Below are positions 39,843 through 48,578 of a stretch of DNA of 64,000 nt, piece by piece; the first letter of the stretch is position 1, and each line of letters begins with the position of its first letter. The position numbers and the translations under genes were made by a program. The notes beneath the pieces are model-generated. The model saw only the letters and a list, made by a program, of their open reading frames with translations. It was not told the origin of the DNA and searched no databases. Source of the stretch: Alteromonas sp. LMIT006 (GTDB lineage: Bacteria > Pseudomonadota > Gammaproteobacteria > Enterobacterales > Alteromonadaceae); contig NZ_CP101291.1 in NCBI RefSeq assembly GCF_024300645.1, positions 2,232,001-2,296,000 on the forward strand, in the 5' to 3' direction.

Positions 39843-41670
39843 TGTGTGTTGCTCCTTGCTCGACAAATAACGTACATGCGCCTTCCTCAGCGCCAGAAAT
39901 TGATAAACGCATACCAGCAAACATTTCACGTCCCATGCCAACATGATGTTTAGCTAGATTAGCTGGTTGCGCGTCTCGCTTGGTAAGTTCATCGGCATCC
40001 ACTAACAAAGACAAAGAGCCGGTAGTGGTGTCAATTTCAATCATATCGCCGTTGTGAACTTTTGCCAGTAAGCCTCCCTTGTATGCTTCTGGTGTAACAT
40101 GAATGGCAGCTGGTACCTTACCTGACGCACCAGACATGCGACCATCTGTGACCAATGCGACTTTGTAGCCACGGTCTTGCAACACACCTAGCGGTGGCGT
40201 TAAGCGATGTAATTCAGGCATACCAATCGCGGCTGGACCTTGGAAACGCACCACCACAACACAGTCTTTGTCTAGATCACCGGCTTGGAACGCGGCATCT
40301 AATTCAAATTGATCTTCAAATACAACCGCAGGTAACGTCAGTTTGCACTCTGGAGAGCGCAATGCAGAGGTTTTGATGACCGCACGACCTAAGTTTCCTG
40401 ATAATACAGATAAACCGCCATCGGGTTTAAATGGCACGGCAACCGATGCAACCACCTCTTTGTCTAAGGATTTAGAAGGTCCTTCGACCCACTCTAGTTC
40501 ACCGTCACGCAACACAGGCTCTTTGGTGTACATTTCAAGGTTATCAGAACAAATTGTTTTGACATCATTGTGAAGTAAACCCGCGTCCAACAGCTCTTTG
40601 ATAAGTAATGACATACCGCCGGCCGCAACAAAGTGATTGATGTCCGCATGACCGTTAGGATAAATACGAGTCAATAATGGTGTTGCACGAGACAAATCAG
40701 AAAAATCATCCCAGTTCACAATAAAACCAGCTGCTCTTGCTACTGCCACTAAATGCATGGTGTGATTTGTAGAACCACCTGTTGCCAACAATCCTACCAA
40801 ACCATTGACCACGGCTTTAGCATCCACTAGCTCACCGATTGGGCGGTAATTATCGCCTAAATCAGTAATGCGAGTGGCTTGCACACCTGCTGCACGGGTC
40901 AAAGCATCGCGCAAAGGGGTGCCTGGATTGACGAAGGAGGAACCCGGTAAATGTAGGCCCATTATCTCAACCACTAGTTGGTTTGAGTTGGCCGTACCAT
41001 AGAAGGTACAAGTACCTGCTGAGTGATACGATTCACTCTCAGCTCTTAACAGCTCTTCACGACCCGCTTTACCTTCAGCGTAAGCTTGACGCACCCGGGC
41101 CTTTTCTTTGTTTGGTAAGCCAGAAGGCATAGGGCCAGCCGGTACGAATACCGTTGGTAGATGACCAAAAGATAAGCTTCCTATTAACATACCAGGGACA
41201 ATCTTGTCACATATCCCGAGCATCATCGCGCCATCAAACATGTTGTGTGATAAGGCTACAGCAGTCGATTGCGCAATGACGTCGCGGGACAACAATGACA
41301 AGTCCATACCGGCATTACCTTGAGTAACGCCATCACACATGGCCGGTACGCCACCAGCAAATTGCGCCACCGAGCCCACATTCTTAATCGCATCTTTTAT
41401 GATTGCCGGGTAGTTTTCATAAGGCTGATGTGCAGATAACATGTCATTGTAAGAGGAACAAATCGCAATGTTCGCTTTGACCATTGAGGTTAAATCAGCT
41501 TTTTCTTGTTTACCACATGCGGCAAAACCATGCGCCAAATTACCACATGACAACGCACCACGGTGTGGGCCTTGACGACGTGCTACGGCTATTTTGGCAA
41601 GGTAATCTGCTCGAGTTTGCTTGGAACGCTCGATAATGCGTTCGGTGACTTCTTGAATAATTTGGTTCAT
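39835..41670 (-). CDS. edd: Phosphogluconate dehydratase
   Basis: Dehydrates 6-phosphogluconate to KDPG with a 4Fe-4S cluster. The 611-residue IlvD/Edd protein has [36 protein letters not shown], the cluster cysteine in [11 protein letters not shown] and [23 protein letters not shown]. It starts 12 bases after the pgl stop and overlaps glk by 8 bases. Its length and the presence of the phosphogluconate genes around it distinguish it from dihydroxyacid dehydratase. Confidence 0.97.
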   Translation of the reverse strand: MNQIIQEVTERIIERSKQTRADYLAKIAVARRQGPHRGALSCGNLAHGFAACGKQEKADLTSMVKANIAICSSYNDMLSAHQPYENYPAIIKDAIKNVGSVAQFAGGVPAMCDGVTQGNAGMDLSLLSRDVIAQSTAVALSHNMFDGAMMLGICDKIVPGMLIGSLSFGHLPTVFVPAGPMPSGLPNKEKARVRQAYAEGKAGREELLRAESESYHSAGTCTFYGTANSNQLVVEIMGLHLPGSSFVNPGTPLRDALTRAAGVQATRITDLGDNYRPIGELVDAKAVVNGLVGLLATGGSTNHTMHLVAVARAAGFIVNWDDFSDLSRATPLLTRIYPNGHADINHFVAAGGMSLLIKELLDAGLLHNDVKTICSDNLEMYTKEPVLRDGELEWVEGPSKSLDKEVVASVAVPFKPDGGLSVLSGNLGRAVIKTSALRSPECKLTLPAVVFEDQFELDAAFQAGDLDKDCVVVVRFQGPAAIGMPELHRLTPPLGVLQDRGYKVALVTDGRMSGASGKVPAAIHVTPEAYKGGLLAKVHNGDMIEIDTTTGSLSLLVDADELTKRDAQPANLAKHHVGMGREMFAGMRLSISGAEEGACTLFVEQGATHNG

Positions 41671-41682
41671 TGGTCCCTACTC

Positions 41683-42372
41683 CTATGGTGCCCACATAAG
41701 GTTAACGGTTGCGCGATTAATTACCGCACTAATTGGCATCGCCAATTCCGTGCTTTGTAACGCCTTGGCAATCGTGTCCTTTTTGGATTCACCGACTAAA
41801 TGTAAAAATATATTTTTAGCTGCTAAAATCGCCGGTAGGGTCAGCGACATACGTTGATGAGGCGCCGTGGTAGGCTGTACCGCAATGTATTTAGCTTGTG
41901 AATTGAGATCTAAACCTTGCTCGATTTGTTCTGAACATGGAAATAACGAAGCCGTATGACCATCTTCACCCATTCCCAATATCACCACATCAAAGGGTAA
42001 CTGCACATTATCCAGTGCAGCTTCACATGAGGCTACTGCATCTTCAGCATTGGCAAAATCATGCTTTAACGTAATAAATGTGGCCGCGGCTGCGTAGCTT
42101 TGTAACAAGTACGTGCGCACAAGTTTGTCGTTGCTCGCATCATCGTTTACATCCACCCATCGGTCATCCGCTAAGGTAATAACCACCTTACTCCAATCCA
42201 ACTCGGTTTGAGCCAGTGTCTGAAACAAGGCAACCGGGGTACGACCACCACTGACCACAAGTGTTGCTTGGCCTTTTTCTGCAATGGCTTGATTTAGAAG
42301 CTCTGTAATAGTGATGGCGAATTCAACGGTTAACTGCTCTGCAGAAGAAAATTCGTGTGATACAAGGGCCAT
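41683..42372 (-). CDS. pgl: 6-phosphogluconolactonase
   Basis: Hydrolyses 6-phosphogluconolactone to 6-phosphogluconate. The 229-residue protein of the DevB/SOL family has LVVSGGRTPVALFQTLA, LADDRWVDVNDDASND and GMGEDGHTASLFPC. The ATG at 42372 follows the zwf stop by two bases and has AAGGA eight bases upstream, within the end of zwf; a longer frame overlapping zwf is rejected. It is of the bacterial DevB type, not the E. coli YbhE beta-propeller type. Confidence 0.96.
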   Translation of the reverse strand: MALVSHEFSSAEQLTVEFAITITELLNQAIAEKGQATLVVSGGRTPVALFQTLAQTELDWSKVVITLADDRWVDVNDDASNDKLVRTYLLQSYAAAATFITLKHDFANAEDAVASCEAALDNVQLPFDVVILGMGEDGHTASLFPCSEQIEQGLDLNSQAKYIAVQPTTAPHQRMSLTLPAILAAKNIFLHLVGESKKDTIAKALQSTELAMPISAVINRATVNLMWAP

Positions 42373-42374
42373 AA

Positions 42375-43874
42375 TTATTTTCCTTTTGCTTTTTTGACAG
42401 CTTGTTGTTGATACCACGCTCGACCAGTCTTAGCGAGTAAACCAATGGATTCGACCGGCCCCCAGGTACCTGCTTGATATGGCTCGGGTGGTTCATTTTT
42501 AGCTGCCCATGCACCGATGATCGAATCGACCCATGACCAAGCCTGTTCTACTTCATCGCGACGCACAAATAATGCTTGGTTGCCAAGCATGACTTCCAAT
42601 AAAAGCTTTTCATAGGCATCAGCGATACGTTCATCCGAAAAAGCCTCAGAAAAAGATAGGTTCAGCTGGGTTTTTTGCAGATCCATAGAGCCTGATGAGG
42701 TCAACCCTGGCACTTTATTCATAACGGTGATTTCTACGCCTTCGTCCGGTTGCAAACGAATGACCAATTTATTCGGTGGCAATTGCGCAAAGCTATCTTT
42801 AAATAAGTTATGTGGCTGACGTTTGAAGTAAATCACCACTTCAGAGGTCTTCGCCGGCATGCGTTTACCCGTTCTTAAATAAAAAGGTACGCCCGCCCAA
42901 CGCCAGTTATTGATGTGCGCTTTGATCGCAACAAACGTCTCGGTTTGTGATTTTTGGTTCGCATCAGGCTCGTCCAAATACCCTGGTACTTCTTTGCCAT
43001 TCACAAAGCCACCCACGTATTGACCGCGAACCGTCATCTCATCAATATTAGAGGAGTCAATTGGACATAACGCTTTGAGTACTTTTAGTTTTTCGTCACG
43101 AATATCATCCGCATCTAAAGTTGCCGGTGGCTCCATCGCCACAAGTGACAGGATTTGTAATAAGTGGTTTTGCACCATATCACGCATTTGCCCAGCATCG
43201 TCAAAGTACCCCCAACGCCCTTCAATACCAACGGACTCAGCCACACTGATTTGAACATGATCAATACTGTTGTGATCCCAGTTGTTTGTAAAAATAGAGT
43301 TCGCAAAACGCAACGAAATCAAATTTAAAACTGTCTCTTTGCCAAGATAATGGTCGATGCGATAGATTTGTTTTTCTTTAAAATATTCTGCTACTGTTTC
43401 GTTAATGACTTTAGAGGTTGCCAAGTCATGTCCAATGGGTTTTTCTAGCACAACCCGCATTGAATCATCAATGGCATTAGCATGTTTTAAACCTGCGCAA
43501 ATATCACCGAAAATAGAAGGAGGCGTCGCAAAATAACACACCATAGTTCGCGCTTCATTTACCAAAGGAGTAAACTGCTCATAATCAGACGGCTCAAGCA
43601 TATTAATACACAGGTAACTGAGCTTTTTAGAAAAGCGAGACCACGTGACTTCACAAATCGTCTCGCCCAAAAATTTTTCTAAATTTTCTCGAACAATGGC
43701 AACGTATTCTGTCTGCGCCAAGGGTTGACGGGCCACACCGATAAATTTAGTTTCAGGATGAATCAAATCAGCTTTCTCTAGCTGATACAGTGAGGGAAGC
43801 AACTTGCGACGAGCGAGATCTCCCACTGTGCCAAAGAGGACAAAATCACAAGGGTCGAACGAAGGTTTAATCAC
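42375..43874 (-). CDS. zwf: Glucose-6-phosphate 1-dehydrogenase
   Basis: Oxidises glucose 6-phosphate to 6-phosphogluconolactone with NADP, the entry to both the Entner-Doudoroff and pentose phosphate routes. The 499-residue protein has the Rossmann motif FGTVGDLARRKLLPSLYQLE, EKPIGHD, the substrate loop RIDHYLGKE with the catalytic His nearby, and FYLRTGKRM. I place the start at GTG 43874, which has AAAAGG nine bases upstream; another GTG at 43904 would add ten residues. The motif is G-T-V-G-D rather than the usual G-A-x-G-D, a mild change. It is the first gene of zwf-pgl-edd-glk-eda, with a HexR box over its promoter. Confidence 0.97.
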   Translation of the reverse strand: MIKPSFDPCDFVLFGTVGDLARRKLLPSLYQLEKADLIHPETKFIGVARQPLAQTEYVAIVRENLEKFLGETICEVTWSRFSKKLSYLCINMLEPSDYEQFTPLVNEARTMVCYFATPPSIFGDICAGLKHANAIDDSMRVVLEKPIGHDLATSKVINETVAEYFKEKQIYRIDHYLGKETVLNLISLRFANSIFTNNWDHNSIDHVQISVAESVGIEGRWGYFDDAGQMRDMVQNHLLQILSLVAMEPPATLDADDIRDEKLKVLKALCPIDSSNIDEMTVRGQYVGGFVNGKEVPGYLDEPDANQKSQTETFVAIKAHINNWRWAGVPFYLRTGKRMPAKTSEVVIYFKRQPHNLFKDSFAQLPPNKLVIRLQPDEGVEITVMNKVPGLTSSGSMDLQKTQLNLSFSEAFSDERIADAYEKLLLEVMLGNQALFVRRDEVEQAWSWVDSIIGAWAAKNEPPEPYQAGTWGPVESIGLLAKTGRAWYQQQAVKKAKGK

Positions 43875-43933
43875 GTTTTTATGCCTTTTCAATGAACACA
43901 ACACAATTGCATTCTTCTAATGTATTAAGGTTA

Positions 43934-43963
43934 AGTGTACTCAATTTTGTAGTAAAATTACAA
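43934..43963 (-). promoter_or_regulatory. zwf promoter overlapped by a HexR box
   Basis: On the minus strand TTGTAA (43958-43963), 18 bases, then TACACT (43934-43939) is a plausible promoter for zwf. The HexR palindrome TGTAGTAAAATTACA (43948-43962) covers the -35 and most of the spacer, so bound HexR should block RNA polymerase. The box is nested inside a wider inverted repeat, AGTGTA (43934-43939) and TACACT (43968-43973). It is also 142 bases upstream of hexR, which is transcribed the other way. Confidence 0.8.
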
Positions 43964-44030
43964 CTTTTACACTGTGATAATGCAAAAAATATCACTTTAA
44001 TGCGATAATACTGAAAGTTTTACTGTAATT

Positions 44031-44059
44031 TTGTGCAAAAACAATACATCTTGTATAGA
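44031..44059 (+). promoter_or_regulatory. hexR promoter
   Basis: TTGTGC (44031-44036), a 17-base spacer and TATAGA (44054-44059) form a plausible sigma-70 promoter about 45 bases before the hexR ATG. A half-site, TGTAAT, overlaps just before the -35 at 44024-44029 but has no matching right half, so autoregulation through it is uncertain. Confidence 0.55.
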
Positions 44060-44103
44060 AATACAGGTATATTGTTACTCATGCAAAAGAGACACCCATT
44101 AGT

Positions 44104-44949
44104 ATGAATATTTTAGAACAAATCACCCGACACTTTGACGCGTTTAGTAAAAGCGAAAAAAAAGTGGCTCAAGTCATTTTAGATAACCCAAAAAATGCCA
44201 TTCATTCATCTATTGCGACACTGGCAAACCTTGCCAATGTCAGTGAGCCTACAGTCAACCGTTTTTGCCGTAGACTCGATACTAAAGGCTTCCCCGATTT
44301 TAAACTGCATCTAGCTCAAAGCCTCGCCAGCGGAACGCCTTATGTCAATCGCAACGTTGATGAAAATGATGGACCAGCTGAATATACGAACAAGATTTTT
44401 GAGTCAACCATGGCAGCTCTGGAAACCGCTCGTCAGTCGGTTGATATCAATGCTATTAACCGGGTAGTAGACCTGTTAACACAAGCCAATAAGATTTCAT
44501 TTTTTGGTCTTGGAGCTTCCGCATCTGTTGCACAAGATGCCTTGAATAAATTTTTCCGTTTCAATGTCCCGGTCGTGTATTTCGAAGATATTGTCATGCA
44601 GCGCATGTCGACGATGAACTCGACGGATGGCGATGTAGTGGTGTTGATTTCTCACACTGGGCGCACAAAATCATTAGTTGAAATTGCACAAATCGCACGA
44701 AGCAATCACGCTGTTGTCGTAGGTATTACCGCAAAAGACTCCCCACTTGGCCGTGAATGTAATTACGTTCTTTCATTGGATGTTGCCGAAGATACCGATA
44801 TGTATATGCCCATGGCGTCTCGCATTGCGCAACTTACCTTAATTGATATCCTAGCCACTGGCTTTACTTTGAGACGTGGCAATCGATTCAGAGAAAATTT
44901 AAAACGCGTTAAAGAATCATTGAAAGACTCTCGTTTTTCGATTAAATGA
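44104..44949 (+). CDS. hexR: HexR, RpiR-family regulator of central sugar metabolism
   Basis: A 281-residue transcription factor with an N-terminal RpiR helix-turn-helix (about 1-77: FSKSEKKVAQVILDNP, VSEPTVNRFCRRLDTKGFPDFK) and a C-terminal SIS sugar-phosphate domain (about 120-260: FFGLGASASVAQDALNKF, VVLISHTGRTKSLVEIA). HexR of Pseudomonas and Shewanella binds KDPG and leaves DNA when it accumulates; that is family knowledge. It is divergent from zwf with a HexR box between them and is followed by pyk, which has two boxes of its own. This is the standard HexR neighbourhood and makes the name secure. Confidence 0.95.
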   Translation: MNILEQITRHFDAFSKSEKKVAQVILDNPKNAIHSSIATLANLANVSEPTVNRFCRRLDTKGFPDFKLHLAQSLASGTPYVNRNVDENDGPAEYTNKIFESTMAALETARQSVDINAINRVVDLLTQANKISFFGLGASASVAQDALNKFFRFNVPVVYFEDIVMQRMSTMNSTDGDVVVLISHTGRTKSLVEIAQIARSNHAVVVGITAKDSPLGRECNYVLSLDVAEDTDMYMPMASRIAQLTLIDILATGFTLRRGNRFRENLKRVKESLKDSRFSIK

Positions 44950-44976
44950 TCAACAATTGTTCAAATGCGCACGGAT

Positions 44977-44991
44977 AGTAATAAAATTACG
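44977..44991. promoter_or_regulatory. Second HexR-like operator upstream of pyk
   Basis: AGTAATAAAATTACG has a perfect 13-base core (GTAATAAAATTAC) of the HexR palindrome and differs only at the two outermost positions. Its centre is 51 bases from the centre of the pyk-proximal box, close to five helical turns, so two HexR dimers could sit on the same face of the DNA. It begins 28 bases after the hexR stop. Confidence 0.65.
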
Positions 44992-45027
44992 TAAAAAAAC
45001 CACATTTTTAGTGAATATTTGAAAATC

Positions 45028-45042
45028 TGTAATATAATTACA
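45028..45042. promoter_or_regulatory. HexR-type operator at the pyk promoter
   Basis: TGTAATATAATTACA is a 15-bp HexR palindrome with perfect half-sites. It contains a TATAAT hexamer and lies just downstream of TTGAAA (45019-45024), so it overlaps the probable core promoter of pyk, 54 bases before the ATG. Bound HexR should repress. Confidence 0.85.
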
Positions 45043-45095
45043 ATATAAATGAGCTATCATACGATATTCACGACAGACACAATACGGACTCTTAC

Positions 45096-46538
45096 ATGAT
45101 ACTAAATCGTCGCACCAAAATTCTTGCCACTCTCGGCCCTGCCACTGATTCTCAAGAGATATTAGAAAAACTCATCGCCGCTGGCGCCAATGTTGTGCGC
45201 ATGAACTTTTCGCATGGCACTGCTCAAGACCACATTGAACGAGCAGCACGGGTTCGAGCTGCAGCCAAAAAGCTCAATAAGTACGTTGGTATTCTTGGCG
45301 ATTTGCAAGGACCTAAGATTCGTGTAGCACGCTTTAAAGGCGGTCCTATCTATTTGAATATTGGCGATGCATTTGTACTTGATGCTAGTTTAGATAAAGA
45401 TGCAGGTGATCAACACTCAGTAGGCATTGATTACAAAGACTTACCCAATGACGTAGTGCCAGGTGATGTGTTATTACTGGATGATGGACGAGTCCAATTA
45501 ATTGTTGATCGAATTGATGGTAGCGCCATTTACACAACGGTATCGGTTGCTGGAAAGTTGTCAAACAACAAAGGCATCAACAAACAAGGTGGTGGCCTTT
45601 CTGCGGCGGCGTTAACAGATAAAGACAAAGAAGACATCAAGACTGCGGCGCAAATTGGCGTAGATTATTTAGCCGTATCCTTCCCTCGCTCTGGTGCGGA
45701 TCTAGAATACGCAAGAGAACTTGCTCGTGCTGCAGGATGTAACGCACAAATTTGTGCCAAAGTTGAGCGTGCTGAAACCGTTGCAACGGACGAGGCCATT
45801 GATGACATCATTCTTGCTTCCGATGCAGTGATGGTTGCACGTGGTGATTTGGGTGTTGAAATCGGCGATGCCGAACTGGTTGGCGTACAAAAAAAACTGA
45901 TCGCTCGCTCCAGACAATTAAACAAAATAGTGATCACCGCTACGCAAATGATGGAGTCGATGATTGAAGCGCCACTTCCGACCCGAGCCGAAGTGATGGA
46001 CGTCGCCAATGCCGTGTTAGATGGTACCGATGCAGTCATGTTATCTGCTGAAACGGCCGCGGGCAAATTTCCAATTGAAACCGTTGAAGCCATGGCTCGC
46101 GTATGTATTGGCGCAGAAACGCACCCAAGCGTGAACGAATCTAAACACCGCATGGATGAAAAATTTGAATCCATATCAGAAACCGTAGCAATGGCTGCAG
46201 TTTATGCTGCTAATCATCATTTTAATATCAAAGCCATTGTTGGCTTAACCGAGTCGGGTAACAGCACTAAGCTCATGTCACGCATCACGACTAACCTACC
46301 CATTATTGGTTTGTCTCGTCACGCTACAACTCTTAATGCTATGGCATTGTACCGAGGCGTTAAACCTGTGTTTTTTGATTCGACGCAATCACGCCCTGGT
46401 CAAATCACGCAAGATGTTGTGAATGCATTAAAGGCTTATGGTTATCTTGCTGAAGGAGATAAATTCATCTTCACTTATGGCGATACCATGGAAACCATCG
46501 GTGCCACCAACACGTGCAAAATCGTCACTGTGAATTAA
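45096..46538 (+). CDS. pykA: Pyruvate kinase
   Basis: Makes pyruvate and ATP from phosphoenolpyruvate. The 480-residue protein has [13 protein letters not shown] at the N-terminus, [11 protein letters not shown], the active-site segment with the catalytic Lys in [20 protein letters not shown] and [19 protein letters not shown]. The pattern and the position beside hexR agree with the type II PykA (AMP-activated in E. coli) rather than PykF; this assignment is by similarity. Two HexR boxes precede it. No terminator with a T-run follows; the next hairpin is just before the following gene. Confidence 0.95.
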   Translation: MILNRRTKILATLGPATDSQEILEKLIAAGANVVRMNFSHGTAQDHIERAARVRAAAKKLNKYVGILGDLQGPKIRVARFKGGPIYLNIGDAFVLDASLDKDAGDQHSVGIDYKDLPNDVVPGDVLLLDDGRVQLIVDRIDGSAIYTTVSVAGKLSNNKGINKQGGGLSAAALTDKDKEDIKTAAQIGVDYLAVSFPRSGADLEYARELARAAGCNAQICAKVERAETVATDEAIDDIILASDAVMVARGDLGVEIGDAELVGVQKKLIARSRQLNKIVITATQMMESMIEAPLPTRAEVMDVANAVLDGTDAVMLSAETAAGKFPIETVEAMARVCIGAETHPSVNESKHRMDEKFESISETVAMAAVYAANHHFNIKAIVGLTESGNSTKLMSRITTNLPIIGLSRHATTLNAMALYRGVKPVFFDSTQSRPGQITQDVVNALKAYGYLAEGDKFIFTYGDTMETIGATNTCKIVTVN

Positions 46539-46591
46539 CCACCACCCTCAGCGTTAACAAATAATTAACATCTCCTTCATTATCCGTTATG

Positions 46592-46617
46592 ATGTCTCCT
46601 TAAAAATAAGGAGACAT
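46592..46617 (+). promoter_or_regulatory. Hairpin or palindrome enclosing the ribosome binding site of the next gene
   Basis: ATGTCTCCTTA (46592-46602) and TAAGGAGACAT (46607-46617) form a perfect 11-bp stem with an AAAA loop. The right arm contains the full Shine-Dalgarno sequence AAGGAG (46608-46613), six bases before the ATG at 46620. If transcribed it would hide the ribosome binding site; as DNA it is a 22-base palindrome suitable for a dimeric regulator. No T-run follows, so it is not a standard terminator of pyk. Confidence 0.75.
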
Positions 46618-46619
46618 TA

Positions 46620-47792
46620 ATGGAAAAGCAATTCGACATAATTGTCTTTGGCGCCACTGGATACACTGGCCGATTAGTCTGTGAATATTTGCGTGACCAC
46701 TACGCCAATAGTGATGTTCAGTGGGCCATTGCCGGCCGTGACGAGGCGAAACTCACCCACACCAAATCCACCTTAAACCTTGCTGAACACATCGACGTAC
46801 TGGTCGCTGACAGTCAAGATCCACAAGCTCTGCTGCCGCTGGTGACCAGTACCAAAGTCATCCTCACCACTGTAGGACCCTATCAGCTTTATGGGGATGT
46901 ACTCATTCGTTTATGCGCAGAAATGGGCACTGATTATGTCGATCTGTGTGGTGAGCCAACTTGGATGCGCCAGCAAATTGATACCCTTTCTCAAACTGCC
47001 AAAGAAAGTGGTGCTCGGATTGTCCATTCGTGCGGATTTGATTCAATCCCCTTTGATTTAGGGGTGTTCTTTTTACAAGATTTAGCATGGCAATATTTCA
47101 ACAAGCCTATGCCGAGTGTCAAATGTCGTGTGCGCAAGATGAACGGCAAATTTAGTGGTGGCACTGCCGCGAGCCTTCAAGCAACCATGGCCGCAGCAAT
47201 GCAACAACCAGAGTTGCTCGGTTGGCTCAAAGACCCATTTAGTCTCGCGGGTGGTTTTGTTGGCCCAGATCAACCCAAAGGGAATGAGATCCATTTTGAT
47301 GAGGCGCTTAACTCTTGGGTCGCGCCGTTTATCATGGCCAGCATTAATACCAAAAATATACATCGCTCTAACGCCCTACTCGACCATTACTACGGCAAAG
47401 ATTTTGTGTATGACGAAATGATTTTGACCGGTCCTGGTGAGCAAGGGGAAAAAATTGCCAACCATATCGCCAACGATAAAAGTTTATCAGGCCCTGACGC
47501 CCCAAAACCGGGTGAAGGCCCGACTCAAGAGGAACGAGAAAATGGCTCTTATGATGTATTATTCATCGGTACTCTGGATGAGCATGAAGTGAGAGTCAGC
47601 GTTGGTGGACACCTTGACCCAGGCTATGGTTCGACTTCACGTATGCTGACTGAAGCGGCTTTATGTCTGGCTCATGATAATTTGGCTACGTTAGGAGGTG
47701 TATATACACCTGCTCCTGCGATGGGAGAGGCTCTGATTAAACGCCTGATTGAACATGCTGGACTGTACTTTGAGGTTGAGGAGCGACATTAG
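46620..47792 (+). CDS. Saccharopine dehydrogenase-like / trans-acting enoyl reductase family protein
   Basis: A 390-residue protein with an N-terminal Rossmann domain, VFGATGYTGRLVCEYL at about residues 9-24, AIAGRDEAKL and TTVGPYQLYGDVLIRLCAE, as in the saccharopine dehydrogenase NADP-binding family. The middle has DYVDLCGEPTWMR and HSCGFDSIPFDLG, typical of the trans-acting enoyl reductase-like branch (YMR226/Rv2449c-like). It has no lysine-pathway neighbours and is probably not a true saccharopine enzyme; the substrate is unknown. Translation may be controlled by the hairpin that holds its ribosome binding site. It converges with the nitroreductase gene. Confidence 0.88.
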   Translation: MEKQFDIIVFGATGYTGRLVCEYLRDHYANSDVQWAIAGRDEAKLTHTKSTLNLAEHIDVLVADSQDPQALLPLVTSTKVILTTVGPYQLYGDVLIRLCAEMGTDYVDLCGEPTWMRQQIDTLSQTAKESGARIVHSCGFDSIPFDLGVFFLQDLAWQYFNKPMPSVKCRVRKMNGKFSGGTAASLQATMAAAMQQPELLGWLKDPFSLAGGFVGPDQPKGNEIHFDEALNSWVAPFIMASINTKNIHRSNALLDHYYGKDFVYDEMILTGPGEQGEKIANHIANDKSLSGPDAPKPGEGPTQEERENGSYDVLFIGTLDEHEVRVSVGGHLDPGYGSTSRMLTEAALCLAHDNLATLGGVYTPAPAMGEALIKRLIEHAGLYFEVEERH

Positions 47793-47836
47793 ACTGGGAT
47801 ACTGAGCCGCAGCACCGAGCTGCGGCACTTATACGG

Positions 47837-48388
47837 TCATTCCCAATGGGTAAAGTAATCGCCACTCTCTAACGTTGGTTTGGGCATGGGTTTCAGGTTG
47901 GATGTACCAAGATATAAAAACCCGACGATTTCATCATCCTCACTGAGACCTAATGATTTTTTCATATAATTTGATTGAGCATAACTTCCAGTGCGCCAAA
48001 TCCCAGCAAAACCTTGTGCTTGAGCCGCCATTTGCATTGAATGCACAGCACAAGCCGTTGAGCATACCTGCTCCACCATTGGCACTTTGTCATGTTCCAC
48101 ATACTGGGTATAGGCAATAATGACCATAGGCGCACGTAATGGCAACTGAATGGCTCGCGCAATACTTTGCTCATCTTTATCTTCAGCAATCGCAGATTCT
48201 TGTAACAAATCCCCTAATTTATTGAGCCCCCTGCCTGTGCAAACAATAAAACGCCACGGTTTAAGACCAAGGTGATCGGGTGCGCGCAATGCTGCTTGCT
48301 TGATATTTTCTAACGCATCCCCTTCTGGAGCTGGAGCCGTGAGTTTAGGCTGTGAAACTCGGTTTAACAACAAATCTAAAGCATCCAT
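47837..48388 (-). CDS. ydjA: NAD(P)H nitroreductase family protein (YdjA-like)
   Basis: FMN-dependent reductase of 183 residues, the length of E. coli YdjA. It has the FMN phosphate contacts RAPDHLGLKPWRFIVC and the C-terminal loop FLYLGTSN, with CSTACAVHSMQMAAQAQGFAGIWRTG in between. The ATG at 48388 has GAGGT five bases upstream; a frame extending about 100 bases further has no similarity. The physiological substrate is unknown. Its upstream region contains a perfect 9-bp inverted repeat. Confidence 0.9.
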   Translation of the reverse strand: MDALDLLLNRVSQPKLTAPAPEGDALENIKQAALRAPDHLGLKPWRFIVCTGRGLNKLGDLLQESAIAEDKDEQSIARAIQLPLRAPMVIIAYTQYVEHDKVPMVEQVCSTACAVHSMQMAAQAQGFAGIWRTGSYAQSNYMKKSLGLSEDDEIVGFLYLGTSNLKPMPKPTLESGDYFTHWE

Positions 48389-48446
48389 GAGTACCTCATT
48401 TGTATGAAGAAAAAAACAAGCAAAATGTACCCGTAAACAGGCTAAA

Positions 48447-48482
48447 CACAAAGTGTTTTTGTAAAAAATTTTGCACTTTGTG
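48447..48482. promoter_or_regulatory. Perfect inverted repeat between the nitroreductase gene and sppA
   Basis: CACAAAGTG (48447-48455) and CACTTTGTG (48474-48482) are exact inverted copies separated by 18 AT-rich bases, inside the divergent promoter region. The spacing places both arms on nearly the same DNA face (27 bases centre to centre), suitable for a dimeric regulator. I do not recognise the motif. Confidence 0.55.
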
Positions 48483-48578
48483 ACCAATGCGTTACAAAAA
48501 ATTACAAATTTGCAGTAGCAGATTTACCCTCGTCTCTCTAGGATGTACTTTGAGACAATATAAAAGGTGTATTTAAGC

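Noticed and set aside
39843..39944. Longer glk start adding 34 residues
   Set aside because: The added segment overlaps edd by over 100 bases and does not resemble glucokinase; AAGGAG lies nine bases before the ATG at 39842.
43875..43904. Longer zwf start at GTG 43904
   Set aside because: The extra ten residues do not match the family, and AAAAGG nine bases before GTG 43874 fits the shorter start better.
44024..44038. Possible HexR box just before the hexR -35
   Set aside because: Only the left half-site TGTAAT matches; the right half has several mismatches, so I did not call it as an operator.
45665..46174. 169-residue open frame on the minus strand inside pyk
   Set aside because: It lies wholly opposite a well-conserved enzyme gene, has no ribosome binding site that I can see and its composition (Ser, Ala and Thr rich) is that of an antisense shadow.
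47696..47711. AGGTGTATATACACCT, a 16-base perfect palindrome, inside the saccharopine-dehydrogenase-like gene
   Set aside because: It encodes the in-frame residues of a conserved region and lies far from any start; a coding coincidence is the simplest reading.
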